Notes under the pieces: generated by a model
Database searches by the model: none
The model's input: the letters and a program-made list of their open reading frames with translations, nothing else
Told to the model about the DNA's origin: nothing
Shown here: in pieces, positions 32,407-42,047 of the stretch
Numbering within the stretch: the stretch's first letter is position 1
Layout: every line of letters begins with the position of its first letter
Assembly: GCA_910584585.1 (NCBI GenBank)
Contig: CAJUBP010000003.1
Coordinates: 140,702-204,701, forward strand
Source: an uncultured Lachnospiraceae bacterium
Lineage (GTDB): Bacteria; Bacillota; Clostridia; Lachnospirales; Lachnospiraceae
Direction of reading: 5' to 3'
DNA length: 64,000 nucleotides
Program-made: the position numbers and the translations under genes

Positions 32407-34162
32407 TTTCCAATTCCTCCTTTGATAGCTGTGACTCTGCAATTTCACGGTAGACAGGGCAACTTTTCAAAAGTTCCTTATGCCTGCCAATCCCCACAAT
32501 CTTTCCTTCATCCAACACAATAATCTTGTCAGCATCCATTATCGTACCGATACGCTGTGCCACAATCAAAGTCGTAGCCGTTCCGGTTTCCTGTTTCAGC
32601 ATTTTCCGAAGAACCCGGTCTGTCTTATAATCCAGCGCAGAAAAAGAATCATCAAAAATGTAGATTTCCGGCCTGCAGTAAATGGCTCTTGCTATGGCAA
32701 GCCGCTGTTTCTGCCCGCCGGACAGATTTGTTCCGCCCTGTGCAACCGCCGTGTGATAACCATTTTCCATACTTTGGACAAAATCATCTGCCTGTGCAAT
32801 TTCTATGGATTTCCAAAGCAATTCTTCATCCACACTCTGACGCCCATTTTCTCCATACGTCACATTTGACAGCACACTTCCCCTGAACATAACGGCCCGC
32901 TGTGAGACATATCCCAATTTCCTGTGAAGGGCCTCCTGGGTATATTCTTTAATATTAATCCCATCAATACAGATTTCCCCTTCGGTCACATCATAAAAAC
33001 GGGGAACCAGGTTAATCAGGGTACTTTTCCCGCTTCCGGTAGAACCTATGAATGCCACCGTCTCTCCCCGATGGACGGTAAAATTGATGTCTGTGAGAAT
33101 AGCTTCCTCTGCATCCGGGTAGCGGAATGATACGTGCCTAAATTCAATTTCCCCCTGTTCGAATAACTCGGAACCGCTGATTTTACCATCCTTTATTTTG
33201 ATCTCCGTATTAAGCACTTCATTGATACGTTTCGCCGACACAACAGCCCTCGGCAACACGATAATGGTCATAACAAGCATCATAAATGCCATAATGATCT
33301 GCATGGCATAAGAGGAAAATACCACCATATCCGAGAAGATGCCGAGCCGGTCTGTAACCGCCGCCTCATTGATAATATATACGCCCACCCAATAAATAGC
33401 CAGCGTCAGGCCGGACATAATCAATGTCATGCCTGGGAACAACACGGACATGGTTCTGCTGGTAAACAGGTTCGTTCTTGTCAGTTCTTCGTTTGCACCC
33501 TCAAATTTTTTTTCCTGATACCCCTCCGCATTATAGGCCCGCACCACACGGATACCTGTGAGATTTTCCCTTGCCACACGGTTCAGGTTATCCGTAAGTT
33601 TCTGCATATTCTTAAATTTAGGCAGCACCAGGGCGATCACCGTGCCAAGCATGACCGTAAGGATTGCAACTGCACCTCCCGTGATAGCCGTCCACTGCCA
33701 GCTTTTCCCGGCTATTTTCAAGATTGCCCATACCGCCAGAATCGGCGCTTTCATCATTGCCTGCAGCCCTAATGCCACAAACATCTGAATCTGCTGAATA
33801 TCATTGGTAGTACGTGTAATCAGGCTTGCCGTGGAAAATTTCCCGATTTCCTCCATTGAAAAATCCATCGTCTTATTATAAACTGCCTCCCGCAGACGCA
33901 TGGCAAGCCCCGCCGCAATCTGCGCCACAAAGAACCCTACAATAAAAGCCATCACAAGGCTCCCCAACGCACACAGCAGCATGGAGCCTCCTGCAGACAA
34001 AACCTCGCCCATCTCACTGCCGGGTGTCTGTACCAAAGTGGTAATCTCCCTCATGTAATCCGGCAGCCGCAGATCCAGCCCTACCCCGCAGACGATAAAG
34101 ACAAGGGAGCATAAGACAAACAGCCAGTCACGTCGGTTCATGTATTTTAATATTTTAAGCAT
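32399..34162 (-). CDS. ABC exporter half (heterodimer partner A)
   Basis: A 587-residue ABC exporter half: membrane domain (first helix WLFVLCSLVFIVCGVGLDLR) plus ATPase. Walker A is IGSTGSGKST, signature LSGGQKQRL, and Walker B is IYIFDDSFSALD. In this Walker B the catalytic Glu is replaced by Asp (FDDS), as in one half of heterodimeric exporters with one degenerate site. The H-loop region reads VAQRIGT, with Gln in place of the switch His. It lies 16 bases after the MacB-like gene and overlaps the partner by 8 bases. Confidence 0.93.
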   Translation of the reverse strand: MLKILKYMNRRDWLFVLCSLVFIVCGVGLDLRLPDYMREITTLVQTPGSEMGEVLSAGGSMLLCALGSLVMAFIVGFFVAQIAAGLAMRLREAVYNKTMDFSMEEIGKFSTASLITRTTNDIQQIQMFVALGLQAMMKAPILAVWAILKIAGKSWQWTAITGGAVAILTVMLGTVIALVLPKFKNMQKLTDNLNRVARENLTGIRVVRAYNAEGYQEKKFEGANEELTRTNLFTSRTMSVLFPGMTLIMSGLTLAIYWVGVYIINEAAVTDRLGIFSDMVVFSSYAMQIIMAFMMLVMTIIVLPRAVVSAKRINEVLNTEIKIKDGKISGSELFEQGEIEFRHVSFRYPDAEEAILTDINFTVHRGETVAFIGSTGSGKSTLINLVPRFYDVTEGEICIDGINIKEYTQEALHRKLGYVSQRAVMFRGSVLSNVTYGENGRQSVDEELLWKSIEIAQADDFVQSMENGYHTAVAQGGTNLSGGQKQRLAIARAIYCRPEIYIFDDSFSALDYKTDRVLRKMLKQETGTATTLIVAQRIGTIMDADKIIVLDEGKIVGIGRHKELLKSCPVYREIAESQLSKEELESA

Positions 34163-34178
34163 AAAAACCTCCTCGTTG

Positions 34179-37001
34179 TCACTCTGTACGCAATGCCGCT
34201 ACCGGGTCTTTCTTCGCCGCCCTTCTGGAAGGAATCCATCCTGCAACGACTGTAATCGCCACGCTTAACAGGATTAAGAGCAGCGCCGCCGTAACCGGGA
34301 GGGAAGCAGAAATCTCCGAAGCGCCCAATAAGTTCTGGATAACCGAAGTAATCGGGATGGTCAGCAGAACGGAAACACCCACACCCAAAATTCCTGCCAG
34401 CAGTCCCACAATCACCGTTTCTGCATTGAACACCTGTGAAATATTCCGTTTCGATGCACCTATTGCCCGTAAAATACCGATTTCCTTTATACGCTCCAAT
34501 ACAGAAATGTGCGTGATAATTCCAATCATAATGCTGGAAACAATCAGCGACACCGCAACAAACGCAATCAGCACGTAAGAAATCACATCTACAATCGAAG
34601 TAATGGAACTGGTAAGCAACGCCACATAATCCGTATAGGTAATCTGCTCCTTCTTTTCAGCTCCCTCGTTGTAACGGTCTATACAGTCTGAAACTGCTTC
34701 TTTGTCCTCAAAGCTGTCTGTATAAATGCTGATAGAAGACGGGGCATCATAGCTTACCTTTCCGAATTTTTTCATGTTTTCTTCATAAGTCGGCCCGGCA
34801 ATAAATATATCATAAGCGGATACCAAAGTTTCCTGATCTGGATTGTTTCCCAACCATTCATCCAATGCCCTTGCCATTGCAATTTCGTCTTCTTCGGTTC
34901 GTTCCACACCTTCCATCGCCGCCATCTCACTGGGACTCATGGAAGGCGCACCTTGCATAGCTTCGATATGTTCCTGGTCTTCCGATTCATCCGTTTCCTG
35001 ATGCGCCAGAATATTTGCGTACATAGCGGCCTTATCAGAAATCCCCAAATTTGACATATAGATAACTGCATCAGCGGCTTTTGCTTCATCATCAGGAGCT
35101 TTGAACTCGATTCCGTTTAGTACATTGACTTCCGGTGTCTTTTCCTGTGCCAGGATAACCGCGCTTTCATCTGTATGCTCTATCACATAATCAGTCAGTG
35201 CCACCGTGTATGCCACTGAAGTAGGGATTGACGCATTTTCAGCATCCTTTACCGGACGGATAATACCCGTAATCTTCAAATTTACACTGTTTTCCAAAAG
35301 GGATTCTATCTGCATAACATCATCCCCGATATAGGTAAACGTGCCGTCCTTGTTTCTTTTATATTGGTCGCAGGGTAAAACCATATAGAAAGTATGTCCG
35401 CAGATTTCTTCATAGTTCCAAATGCGTTCCTCTGCATCTTCCCCATTTTTGATCTGTTCGGTAATTTCCTTATGCTCCTCCCCGGTAATCAAACCAAGCT
35501 GGTATAACGTTCCTGCCGGAATCGAATTATTTTCATTCAGCACAAGGATAACCTCATTGTAATTTTCCGGCCAGCTCCCATACAGCAGATCATAACTGTC
35601 AAGGAGAATCGTGCTGACTCCCTTTCCGTCTGCTGATGGCATCAGTTCAGAAAAATTTTCAGCCCCTGCATCGGAAGAACCGCTCATTACCTGATTCATC
35701 CGCTCCATATTTGCCATCGGGCCGCCCCCTGCTGCACTGTCCTCACTGGAAAGGGTAGACGCACTGACCTGATCTATGTCCGCATCGGAGGCCACCAGGT
35801 TTCCGTCAGCATCATAAGAATAAATTCCAAAATGGGCTCCATAGGAATACACCACACCATTCTCACCTAAATACTGGTGGATTTCACTTTCCGGATTATC
35901 CAGATACTCCTTAAACGCCGTCAGGTTATTCTCTTTAATATTTGACGCCATTTCCTCACTGGATTCGATAGCGCTGTAATCTGCGTAAACTCTGGTACGG
36001 TTTTCCTCTGCCGAAGCCTCATTTTCCCGCCTGCCGCCTCTCGTCCCCATAATCCCGGACATATCCACGGATTGAGAACTAATCGTAATAGGATAGGAAG
36101 TCATGGCGCTTTTCTGTACATCTGAAATATAACCGTTTACCCCTTCTGCCAAAGCCAAAATCAATGCAATGCCGATAATCCCGATAGAGCCAGCAAAAGC
36201 GGTCAGAATCGTCCGCCCTTTCTTTGTCCACAGATTGTTAAAACTTAGGGAAAGGGACGTCAAGAAAGACATTTTTGCCTTTCCCATGCTTTTATGTGCT
36301 GCCTCTTCGGACATTTCTTCTGGCAAGAATGGATTGCTGTCATCTATAATCTTTCCATCCCGTAATTTCACAATCCTTGTAGAATACTGCTCCGCAAGCT
36401 CCGAGTTGTGCGTTACCATCACAACCAGCCGGTTTTCAGCAACCTTTTTTAACAGTTCCATGACCTGTATACTGGTTTCGCTGTCTAATGCTCCGGTCGG
36501 TTCGTCCGCCAGAAGCACTTCCGGGTCATTCACAAGGGCACGGGCAATCGCCACCCGCTGCATCTGCCCACCGGACATCTGGTTTGGTTTTTTGTGAAGC
36601 TGATCCACCAGACCCACTTCCTCCAGTGCTTTCCTTGCCCGCTCTCTGCGGTCATTTCTGGAAATGCCGCCAATCGTCAAAGCCAGCTCCACATTGGCAA
36701 GGATTGTCTGGTGGGGAATCAGGTTGTAGCTTTGGAACACAAAGCCGATGGTATGGTTTCGGTAAGCATCCCAGTCACGGTCTTTATATTCCTTCGTGGA
36801 GATTCCGTTGATAACCAGATCTCCGGTGTCGTAACGGTCAAGACCACCTATCACATTCAGAAGCGTAGTTTTACCTGAACCGCTGGGACCGAGTATGGAA
36901 ACAAATTCATTATCCCGCAGATTCAGACTGACATCATTTAGTGCCTGCTGAACCAGCTCACCCGTCCGGTACTGTTTTGATATGCCTTTTATTTGGAGCA
37001 T
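34179..37001 (-). CDS. MacB-like ABC transporter with fused ATPase and FtsX permease
   Basis: A 940-residue single-chain transporter. Residues 1-225 are the ATPase: Walker A LGPSGSGKTT, signature MSGGQMQRVA, Walker B LLADEPTGALD. A membrane segment (about 270-290, ILTAFAGSIGIIGIALILAL) leads to a roughly 480-residue extracellular domain rich in Asp, Glu, Ser, then three C-terminal membrane helices with the FtsX pattern (IGIITHISVLERIKEIGILR) and ending WIPSRRAAKKDPVAALRTE. Such proteins act mechanically on outer-face substrates, often in antimicrobial peptide resistance. It is the first gene of the operon behind the TTGAG repeats at 37.07 kb. Confidence 0.93.
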   Translation of the reverse strand: MLQIKGISKQYRTGELVQQALNDVSLNLRDNEFVSILGPSGSGKTTLLNVIGGLDRYDTGDLVINGISTKEYKDRDWDAYRNHTIGFVFQSYNLIPHQTILANVELALTIGGISRNDRRERARKALEEVGLVDQLHKKPNQMSGGQMQRVAIARALVNDPEVLLADEPTGALDSETSIQVMELLKKVAENRLVVMVTHNSELAEQYSTRIVKLRDGKIIDDSNPFLPEEMSEEAAHKSMGKAKMSFLTSLSLSFNNLWTKKGRTILTAFAGSIGIIGIALILALAEGVNGYISDVQKSAMTSYPITISSQSVDMSGIMGTRGGRRENEASAEENRTRVYADYSAIESSEEMASNIKENNLTAFKEYLDNPESEIHQYLGENGVVYSYGAHFGIYSYDADGNLVASDADIDQVSASTLSSEDSAAGGGPMANMERMNQVMSGSSDAGAENFSELMPSADGKGVSTILLDSYDLLYGSWPENYNEVILVLNENNSIPAGTLYQLGLITGEEHKEITEQIKNGEDAEERIWNYEEICGHTFYMVLPCDQYKRNKDGTFTYIGDDVMQIESLLENSVNLKITGIIRPVKDAENASIPTSVAYTVALTDYVIEHTDESAVILAQEKTPEVNVLNGIEFKAPDDEAKAADAVIYMSNLGISDKAAMYANILAHQETDESEDQEHIEAMQGAPSMSPSEMAAMEGVERTEEDEIAMARALDEWLGNNPDQETLVSAYDIFIAGPTYEENMKKFGKVSYDAPSSISIYTDSFEDKEAVSDCIDRYNEGAEKKEQITYTDYVALLTSSITSIVDVISYVLIAFVAVSLIVSSIMIGIITHISVLERIKEIGILRAIGASKRNISQVFNAETVIVGLLAGILGVGVSVLLTIPITSVIQNLLGASEISASLPVTAALLLILLSVAITVVAGWIPSRRAAKKDPVAALRTE

Positions 37002-37057
37002 AAGCCATCACCCTTTCCTCAACGCCTAAATTCATAATTGTTGTGCGCTGTTCCTGT

Positions 37058-37113
37058 ATTATGCTGATTCAACCTCAAGCCAATCTCAACCGAACCTCAA
37101 CTCAACCTCAACT
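37058..37113 (-). promoter_or_regulatory. promoter with four 11-bp TTGAG repeats (ABC/Sir2 operon)
   Basis: Four tandem 11-bp units at 37070-37113, minus strand AGTTGAGGTTG, AGTTGAGGTTC, GGTTGAGATTG, GCTTGAGGTTG. The -10 CATAAT (37058-37063) begins exactly 15 nt after the start of the last TTGAG. There is no normal -35 box, which fits an activator of the OmpR family. The same layout occurs at 41990-42022 and 42048-42080. Confidence 0.85.
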
Positions 37114-37114
37114 T

Positions 37115-37879
37115 TTACAGCCAGTTAACAAGAGCCAGCACAGCCCCTAATCCACACAGGGCAACGCCTGTAACCCTGTTCTGTTTTTTGGCATCCACTT
37201 TATTCGCAAATAACGCTGATGCCCTTGCCCCAACCAACGCTGCTATCACACAAACCACAAGGGCTGTCACATTTACCGTACCGCCAATGATTATATGAGA
37301 AACCGCCCCTGTCAGTGCTGTGAAAGTCATAATGAAGGTACTCGTTCCCACTGCTGTTTTCAAGCTATAACCAAGAACAGATGTCAGCGTAATCAGGAGC
37401 AGCACGCCCCCGCCCGCACCAACAAATCCACAGAACAGGCCGATATGGATTCCTGAAAGAAGGGAGCGTATGATCCTCTTTTTAGGTTCTATTTCATCCA
37501 TCCTTGATGTCGTCTTTGTAATCGGGCTCACAAGAAACCGAACGCCCATAATAAATGTCATAACATAAGAACTGCCTCCCAAGACCGCATTGGGAAGAAG
37601 CGAGGACAGCCAGCTCCCCAAAATCGTAAATGCAAGCACAGAAGCCATCATTACAAGCCCGTTTTTTATATCAAGATTTTTATTTTTCCAATAGGTATAC
37701 GCTGTGACCGCCGAAGCCAGCACATCAGAAGCCAGTGCAATTCCCACCGCTTCGTAAGCCGTAAACCCACAAAAGGTAATCAGCATGGGCGTAATAACCA
37801 CCGCTGCGGATAAGCCGGCAAGCCCTGTTCCAATACCTGCTCCAAGTCCTGCAAGAATGCAGACAATTATCAATACCAT
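37115..37879 (-). CDS. TSUP-family (TauE/SafE) membrane permease
   Basis: A 254-residue protein of the sulfite/sulfoacetate exporter-like TSUP family, with about eight membrane helices in two related halves. The family glycine-rich loops are GAGIGTGLAGLSAAVVITPM (about 13-32) and HIGLFCGFVGAGGGVLLLIT (about 142-161). The substrate cannot be read from sequence; the family moves small sulfur- or carbon-containing anions. It is the last gene of the operon beginning with the metallophosphoesterase, and its stop codon touches the next operon's operator repeats. Confidence 0.9.
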   Translation of the reverse strand: MVLIIVCILAGLGAGIGTGLAGLSAAVVITPMLITFCGFTAYEAVGIALASDVLASAVTAYTYWKNKNLDIKNGLVMMASVLAFTILGSWLSSLLPNAVLGGSSYVMTFIMGVRFLVSPITKTTSRMDEIEPKKRIIRSLLSGIHIGLFCGFVGAGGGVLLLITLTSVLGYSLKTAVGTSTFIMTFTALTGAVSHIIIGGTVNVTALVVCVIAALVGARASALFANKVDAKKQNRVTGVALCGLGAVLALVNWL

Positions 37880-37907
37880 TTCTAAAAAACCTCCGAATCA
37901 ATATCCG

Positions 37908-38282
37908 TTAATTCTGCTGTTTAGCCGAAGCCTTTTTCCAATGTACCCTTATATGTAAAATTGTCAGAGTCAAAAACAGGAGAGCCGTTATCCTATGCAG
38001 CCCCACCGCATACATGATTCCGCTTATCATCACCAGCAAAAAATCAATGAGCAGCAGTACATTCAATATAGTCCGCCCCCGCCTTGTACGGCTGTATGTT
38101 CCTTTACCAATACCTGCCCACCATGGCAGGTTCAAAATATTGTGTATAATAAACAAGACAAACAGAACCACGCCCAGGAACATATGCAGGACAATCCCCG
38201 TTCTCTCCGAAGCCATAAGCAGAACCGTAATAACCAGCATCCCTATATCTATACATAGCTTACAAACTTTTTTGATGCGCAT
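37908..38282 (-). CDS. DUF4405 membrane protein
   Basis: A 124-residue integral membrane protein with about four helices. The His residues at helix ends (VLHMFLGVVLFVLFIIHNIL, about 31-50, and TILHIRVHWKK) fit the DUF4405 cytochrome b561-like pattern, in which paired His may bind heme. AGGAGG precedes the ATG. It lies between an anchored flavodoxin and a TSUP permease, so a redox role at the membrane is possible but not shown. Confidence 0.8.
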   Translation of the reverse strand: MRIKKVCKLCIDIGMLVITVLLMASERTGIVLHMFLGVVLFVLFIIHNILNLPWWAGIGKGTYSRTRRGRTILNVLLLIDFLLVMISGIMYAVGLHRITALLFLTLTILHIRVHWKKASAKQQN

Positions 38283-38292
38283 GAAGCCTCCT

Positions 38293-39030
38293 TTACTTTG
38301 CCAGACCAGCTTTTATCAGGAACTCTTTCACACCGTCCTCACTCCTTGCAGAAAGTCCGTCCGCCACCACTGCATCCGGACAGGCTGCGGCAATCTGCTC
38401 CGGACCGGAACCCAATCCCAATGCCTGACTGGTGGCAATCGGTATGATCGTCTTTCCCGAAAAATCATATTCCTCCAAAAATGACAGGACGGGCACCGGC
38501 ATACTGCTTAGCCAGTTTGGATAAATGATAATCACCGTATCGTAATATTCCACGCTTTCAAGATGCTCCGTCAATTCTGGCCGAATCGATGTCCCCATCT
38601 CGCTGTGGTGCCGGTCAAACGCTCCGCCGTATGTTTCAGGGTATAGGTCGTCAACCTTGATGGGAAATAAATCCCCTCCGGTTACCTCCTGTGCCGCAAG
38701 GGCCAAAAGCTCCGCATGGCCATATCCGGTTCCATCTTCAATTTTCAGGCTTGCCGATGAGACCGCATCCATTTCATCTGCCATATATGCCCGGTTATTT
38801 GTCAGGGAGAAATACGCCACAAGCACATTGCTCTCACCTGTCACGGACATGGTTCCTGCAGATATATCGCTGACCGGAATTTTCTTTGCAAGTGGATTAG
38901 GGAAAAAGGTACAGTAAAAAATACCTCCACCCACTATAGCTACTGCCACTACTGCCGCTATGACAGCTATCACGACTTTTTTACGCCTGCTCATTTTTAT
39001 CTTTTCCTTTTTTACTGATGATTTTTCCAT
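38293..39030 (-). CDS. membrane-anchored flavodoxin
   Basis: About 245 residues. The start at MEKSSVKKEKIK is chosen for GAGGG 6-7 bases ahead; one or two upstream ATGs are possible. One N-terminal membrane helix (VVIAVIAAVVAVAIVGGGIF) is followed by a flavodoxin domain: VLVAYFSLTNNRAYMADEMD (FMN phosphate loop region, degenerate), YDTVIIIYPNWLSSMPVPVL and the C-terminal EEYDFSGKTIIPIATSQALG. The domain would face outside. It precedes the DUF4405 gene by 10 bases; the two could form an extracellular electron-transfer pair. Confidence 0.87.
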   Translation of the reverse strand: MEKSSVKKEKIKMSRRKKVVIAVIAAVVAVAIVGGGIFYCTFFPNPLAKKIPVSDISAGTMSVTGESNVLVAYFSLTNNRAYMADEMDAVSSASLKIEDGTGYGHAELLALAAQEVTGGDLFPIKVDDLYPETYGGAFDRHHSEMGTSIRPELTEHLESVEYYDTVIIIYPNWLSSMPVPVLSFLEEYDFSGKTIIPIATSQALGLGSGPEQIAAACPDAVVADGLSARSEDGVKEFLIKAGLAK

Positions 39031-39061
39031 ATAAACCCTCGTTCCCCCTTTCATGGGTGCA

Positions 39062-39934
39062 TCATTTTCCTTTTTCCACAACACATGCCGCTAAGGATGC
39101 CTGATAGGAGGTCACATTTAATATTGTTTCCCCATCAATCTGTAATGCTGTTGGGCGGTCAAATTCTACAATAATCTTACTCCCGCTTAAAACATCCACC
39201 ATTTCACGGTGTTCCACATGCTTCCCTTTAAAGATAGAGGGAAATACCGCCAATGTTTTTAATTTACCAGAGCCATGCAGTACCATGACAGAAAGGGTCT
39301 GCGGCTGAAGCCTGTTCTGTTGCGGCGTCGGTATCATGCCGCCACCATAGAAACGTCCATACATCGTAGGCGACAGCCAAACCTTATCATATGTATGACA
39401 AACACCATCCACCGTTACTTTTGCTTTTGTTGGCTTGTAGTGGAACAGCAGCCCTTGAATCGCAATGGACGTATAATTGATTGGTTTGTCATTCTTTTTG
39501 CGCAGATTATCCCCGACTTCACAGCAATATCCGTCGATTCCATACCCAATCCCATTTAAGAAACGATACTGCTTTCCGTTTACAGCTACAAGAGGCAGAT
39601 TTTTCAGGTAAGGGGAAATGATAAACGGTTCTTTCGCTTCCTGTATCCCCAGGTCATGCGCAAAATCATTCCCGCTTCCCACGGGATAGTAGCGTATTTC
39701 TCTTCTGATTTCTAAGCCCTCTGTATCATTGACGAAGCGATTCAGGGTCCCGTCCCCACCGCAAAGAATCAATTCGTCTTCTGCCGCAACCTCTTCTAAG
39801 AAAGCGGAGTAGTCACTGATTTTTGTCATATCCACATATGTAAGGTCTTGTTTCGGATAACAGCCGTCCAACTGCCTCGCCCGTTGTTCACCATGATGGT
39901 TTCCCGCATGGGGGTTATATAAAATATATATCAT
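39062..39934 (-). CDS. diacylglycerol kinase-like lipid kinase
   Basis: A 290-residue DAGK-catalytic family protein. It opens MIYILYNPHAGNHHGEQRAR (the NP.AG motif), and the ATP/substrate motif is ELILCGGDGTLNRFVND (about 54-70), with YPVGSGNDFAHDLG (GTGNDFA position) and MIPTPQQNRLQPQTLSVMV later. All hallmark motifs are present. These enzymes phosphorylate diacylglycerol or related lipids and return them to phosphatidic acid. It sits next to a lysophosphatidic acid acyltransferase-like gene, so both act on the same lipid pathway. Confidence 0.93.
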   Translation of the reverse strand: MIYILYNPHAGNHHGEQRARQLDGCYPKQDLTYVDMTKISDYSAFLEEVAAEDELILCGGDGTLNRFVNDTEGLEIRREIRYYPVGSGNDFAHDLGIQEAKEPFIISPYLKNLPLVAVNGKQYRFLNGIGYGIDGYCCEVGDNLRKKNDKPINYTSIAIQGLLFHYKPTKAKVTVDGVCHTYDKVWLSPTMYGRFYGGGMIPTPQQNRLQPQTLSVMVLHGSGKLKTLAVFPSIFKGKHVEHREMVDVLSGSKIIVEFDRPTALQIDGETILNVTSYQASLAACVVEKGK

Positions 39935-39939
39935 TCCAT

Positions 39940-40674
39940 TTATCCTTTCGTGTTTCTTTCTTCCAACTTATTTTCCAACTTGCTCCAAATTTGGCCACCA
40001 AGCACGCTGCTCCTTGTGCTGCATACTGTTTCTGCAGGTATCACATCAATCACATCCAAATAGACCGTTGATTTCCAGAACGGAAAGTTCTTTGCAATCC
40101 GCTCTGTGCCGTCAATCGCCAATATGACGATTGGAACCTACGCTTTCTGGGCAATTTTCAAAACTCCGTTATGGAAAGGCAGTAGCCCGCCGCTTTTGCT
40201 GCGTGTCCCTTCCGGATATACGCCGATAGACACGGCATTTTGTTTCAGCAGACCGGCGGCTCTGTTTATCGCTTTCAGCGCTTCTTTGGGATTCTCCCGG
40301 TCGATTGCCATAAAACAGCACTTACGAATGATCCGACCGAAAATGGGCACATGGAAATTCTCCTCTTTTGAAAGAAAAGCAATCTGCCACTTCCGAAAAA
40401 TGTACCATGTGATAATAGGGTCAAATTTGGAACGATGATTACTAACAAAGACAAGGCGCCCCTCCCTCGGAATCTTTTCCAGACCGCTAATCTGCACTTT
40501 GATCCGTATTGCCCATAGTGCAATGGCAGTAGCACCGTTCAACAGTGCCCGGTAAAACCGGCTGTCAGTATCGTATTCCTGCCTGATGTCCACCATTTGT
40601 GCACAAATAATTAAAAAAAGCACATAAAGGAAAACCAGTATGGCAATGCTAACGAATAGGTATATCAGCCACAT
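39940..40674 (-). pseudogene. PlsC-like acyltransferase broken by an in-frame TAG
   Basis: A lysophosphatidic acid acyltransferase-like gene of 245 codons. The first 178 residues have one N-terminal membrane helix and the catalytic SNHRSKFDPI (NHxxxxD, about 77-86), then FPEGT-like YPEGTRSKSGGLLPFHNG. After NGVLKIAQKA there is a TAG (40138-40140), and the same frame continues VPIVILAIDGTERIAKNFPF to a normal family end. So a single base change (for example AAG to TAG) would explain the break. The truncated product keeps the catalytic motifs but loses about 66 residues; activity is uncertain. Confidence 0.88.
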
Positions 40675-40755
40675 TATCTGCCCTCCTGCTCATTATTTTC
40701 TTTTCCTTTTTCATAAGAATCAGCTTCCTTTTACGTCGGATGCATAGCATCCGGC

Positions 40756-41868
40756 TCATTGCTCGCGTAAATGAATTACAACATACTCGCAGTTTCCTTG
40801 TGTACGGATGGGAAATCCCCATCCTGTAGCTCCAGAGGAAACAATTATCTTACACCCGCCTTCCTGATATTCCCCGTAATTCAGTCCACCAAAACCTTCC
40901 GTAAGATACCCTACAGGGAATATCTGTCCTGCATGAGTGTGTCCGGATAACTGCAGGTCTGCCCCTTCCGCTGCATTTTCCTCTGCCTCTATCGGCTGAT
41001 GATCCGCTACTATGATGAATCTATTCTGATCTGCTCCGTTTAGCAGCTCTATAGAAGAAAGGCGTCCGGGTATTCTTGCAGCATCTTCCCGACCAGCTAA
41101 TACCAGATCGTCGCCAATGTTAATCCGCTGATCACACAGAATCTTAATGCCATTTTCCTCTATCGCCTGTACCAGCTCCTCATCTGTATAAGTACGGGAG
41201 CGGGAAACTGCCGTCCTATAATCCTGCCGGTCATGGTTCCCATAAACAAAATAGGTTCCATATGTACTTTCCAGACTTCCTAATATCCGAAATGCCTCCT
41301 GCATAGATTCCTTTGTCGTTCCTTCTTCCACTATATCTCCGCAAAGCAATATAATGTCCGGGCGCAAAGCATTAATTTCTTCTATTTTTTGAATCAGGAT
41401 ATCCGGGTTTTGAACCGTGCCATAATGAGTATCCGTTATCAAAACCACCTCATAACCTGACTGGAGCTTTTCTGATGTCACAGTATACTCTGTTCGGATA
41501 ATCTGTCTCATGTTAAGACTGCCATAGCCCATCATCAGGCAAGTGACCAATATTGGGATTATCCCGCTGTGGTAAATTCTGCGGAAAACAGAATACCTTT
41601 TTTCCTTCGTATGGTTCTTTGCAATGTGCCGTATCAGGAAAGCAACAAATTCCACAATTGCAAATAATACGATTAAATGGACTTCAACCAGCCCCGCCAC
41701 ACTCCATATGAGACACAAGCTGCCCGCAAAAACGGTAATTCCCAACCGTATCATCCAGAACCGTTTTCCTTTTGTATCAATACCATAAAGCAAAGCCCAT
41801 TTTCCAATCATCCAATATAGCCCTGCAACCATGCATAATGCCATTCCCGATAAAATAAGCACATACAT
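40756..41868 (-). CDS. membrane-anchored metallophosphoesterase
   Basis: A 370-residue calcineurin-like phosphoesterase (YkuE/YaeI type). The N-terminal ~130 residues hold four membrane helices. The metal-binding motifs follow in order: LITDTHYGTVQNPD (D-x-H, about 150-163), LLCGDIVEEGTT (GD), FVYGNHDRQD (GNHD), IIVADHQPIE (H) and LQLSGHTHAGQIFP (GHxH). Relatives cleave phosphate from lipid A-like or UDP-linked lipids or unknown phosphoesters at the membrane. First gene of the minus operon behind the TTGAG promoter at 41990-42022. Confidence 0.92.
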   Translation of the reverse strand: MYVLILSGMALCMVAGLYWMIGKWALLYGIDTKGKRFWMIRLGITVFAGSLCLIWSVAGLVEVHLIVLFAIVEFVAFLIRHIAKNHTKEKRYSVFRRIYHSGIIPILVTCLMMGYGSLNMRQIIRTEYTVTSEKLQSGYEVVLITDTHYGTVQNPDILIQKIEEINALRPDIILLCGDIVEEGTTKESMQEAFRILGSLESTYGTYFVYGNHDRQDYRTAVSRSRTYTDEELVQAIEENGIKILCDQRINIGDDLVLAGREDAARIPGRLSSIELLNGADQNRFIIVADHQPIEAEENAAEGADLQLSGHTHAGQIFPVGYLTEGFGGLNYGEYQEGGCKIIVSSGATGWGFPIRTQGNCEYVVIHLREQ

Positions 41869-41989
41869 TCAATTTCACCACCTTATCCATTGGCAGGAAC
41901 ACAAATTCCTTTCGCGATACTTCTATAAACAGAGGGCTTCTGCTCTTCATTCCCCAGCGAAACAAGGGCATCCTGCAATACACAAAAAG

Positions 41990-42022
41990 AGTATAATCGC
42001 CCTTTCTCAACTGAACCTCAAC
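41990..42022 (-). promoter_or_regulatory. promoter with two 11-bp TTGAG repeats (metallophosphoesterase operon)
   Basis: Minus strand GTTGAGGTTCA then GTTGAGAAAGG (42022 down to 42001), with -10 TATACT (41990-41995) exactly 15 nt from the start of the last TTGAG. It faces left towards the gene starting at 41868, leaving a leader of about 115 nt. Confidence 0.82.
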
Positions 42023-42047
42023 AAATCACAGAAAAATAACCCGTGCC

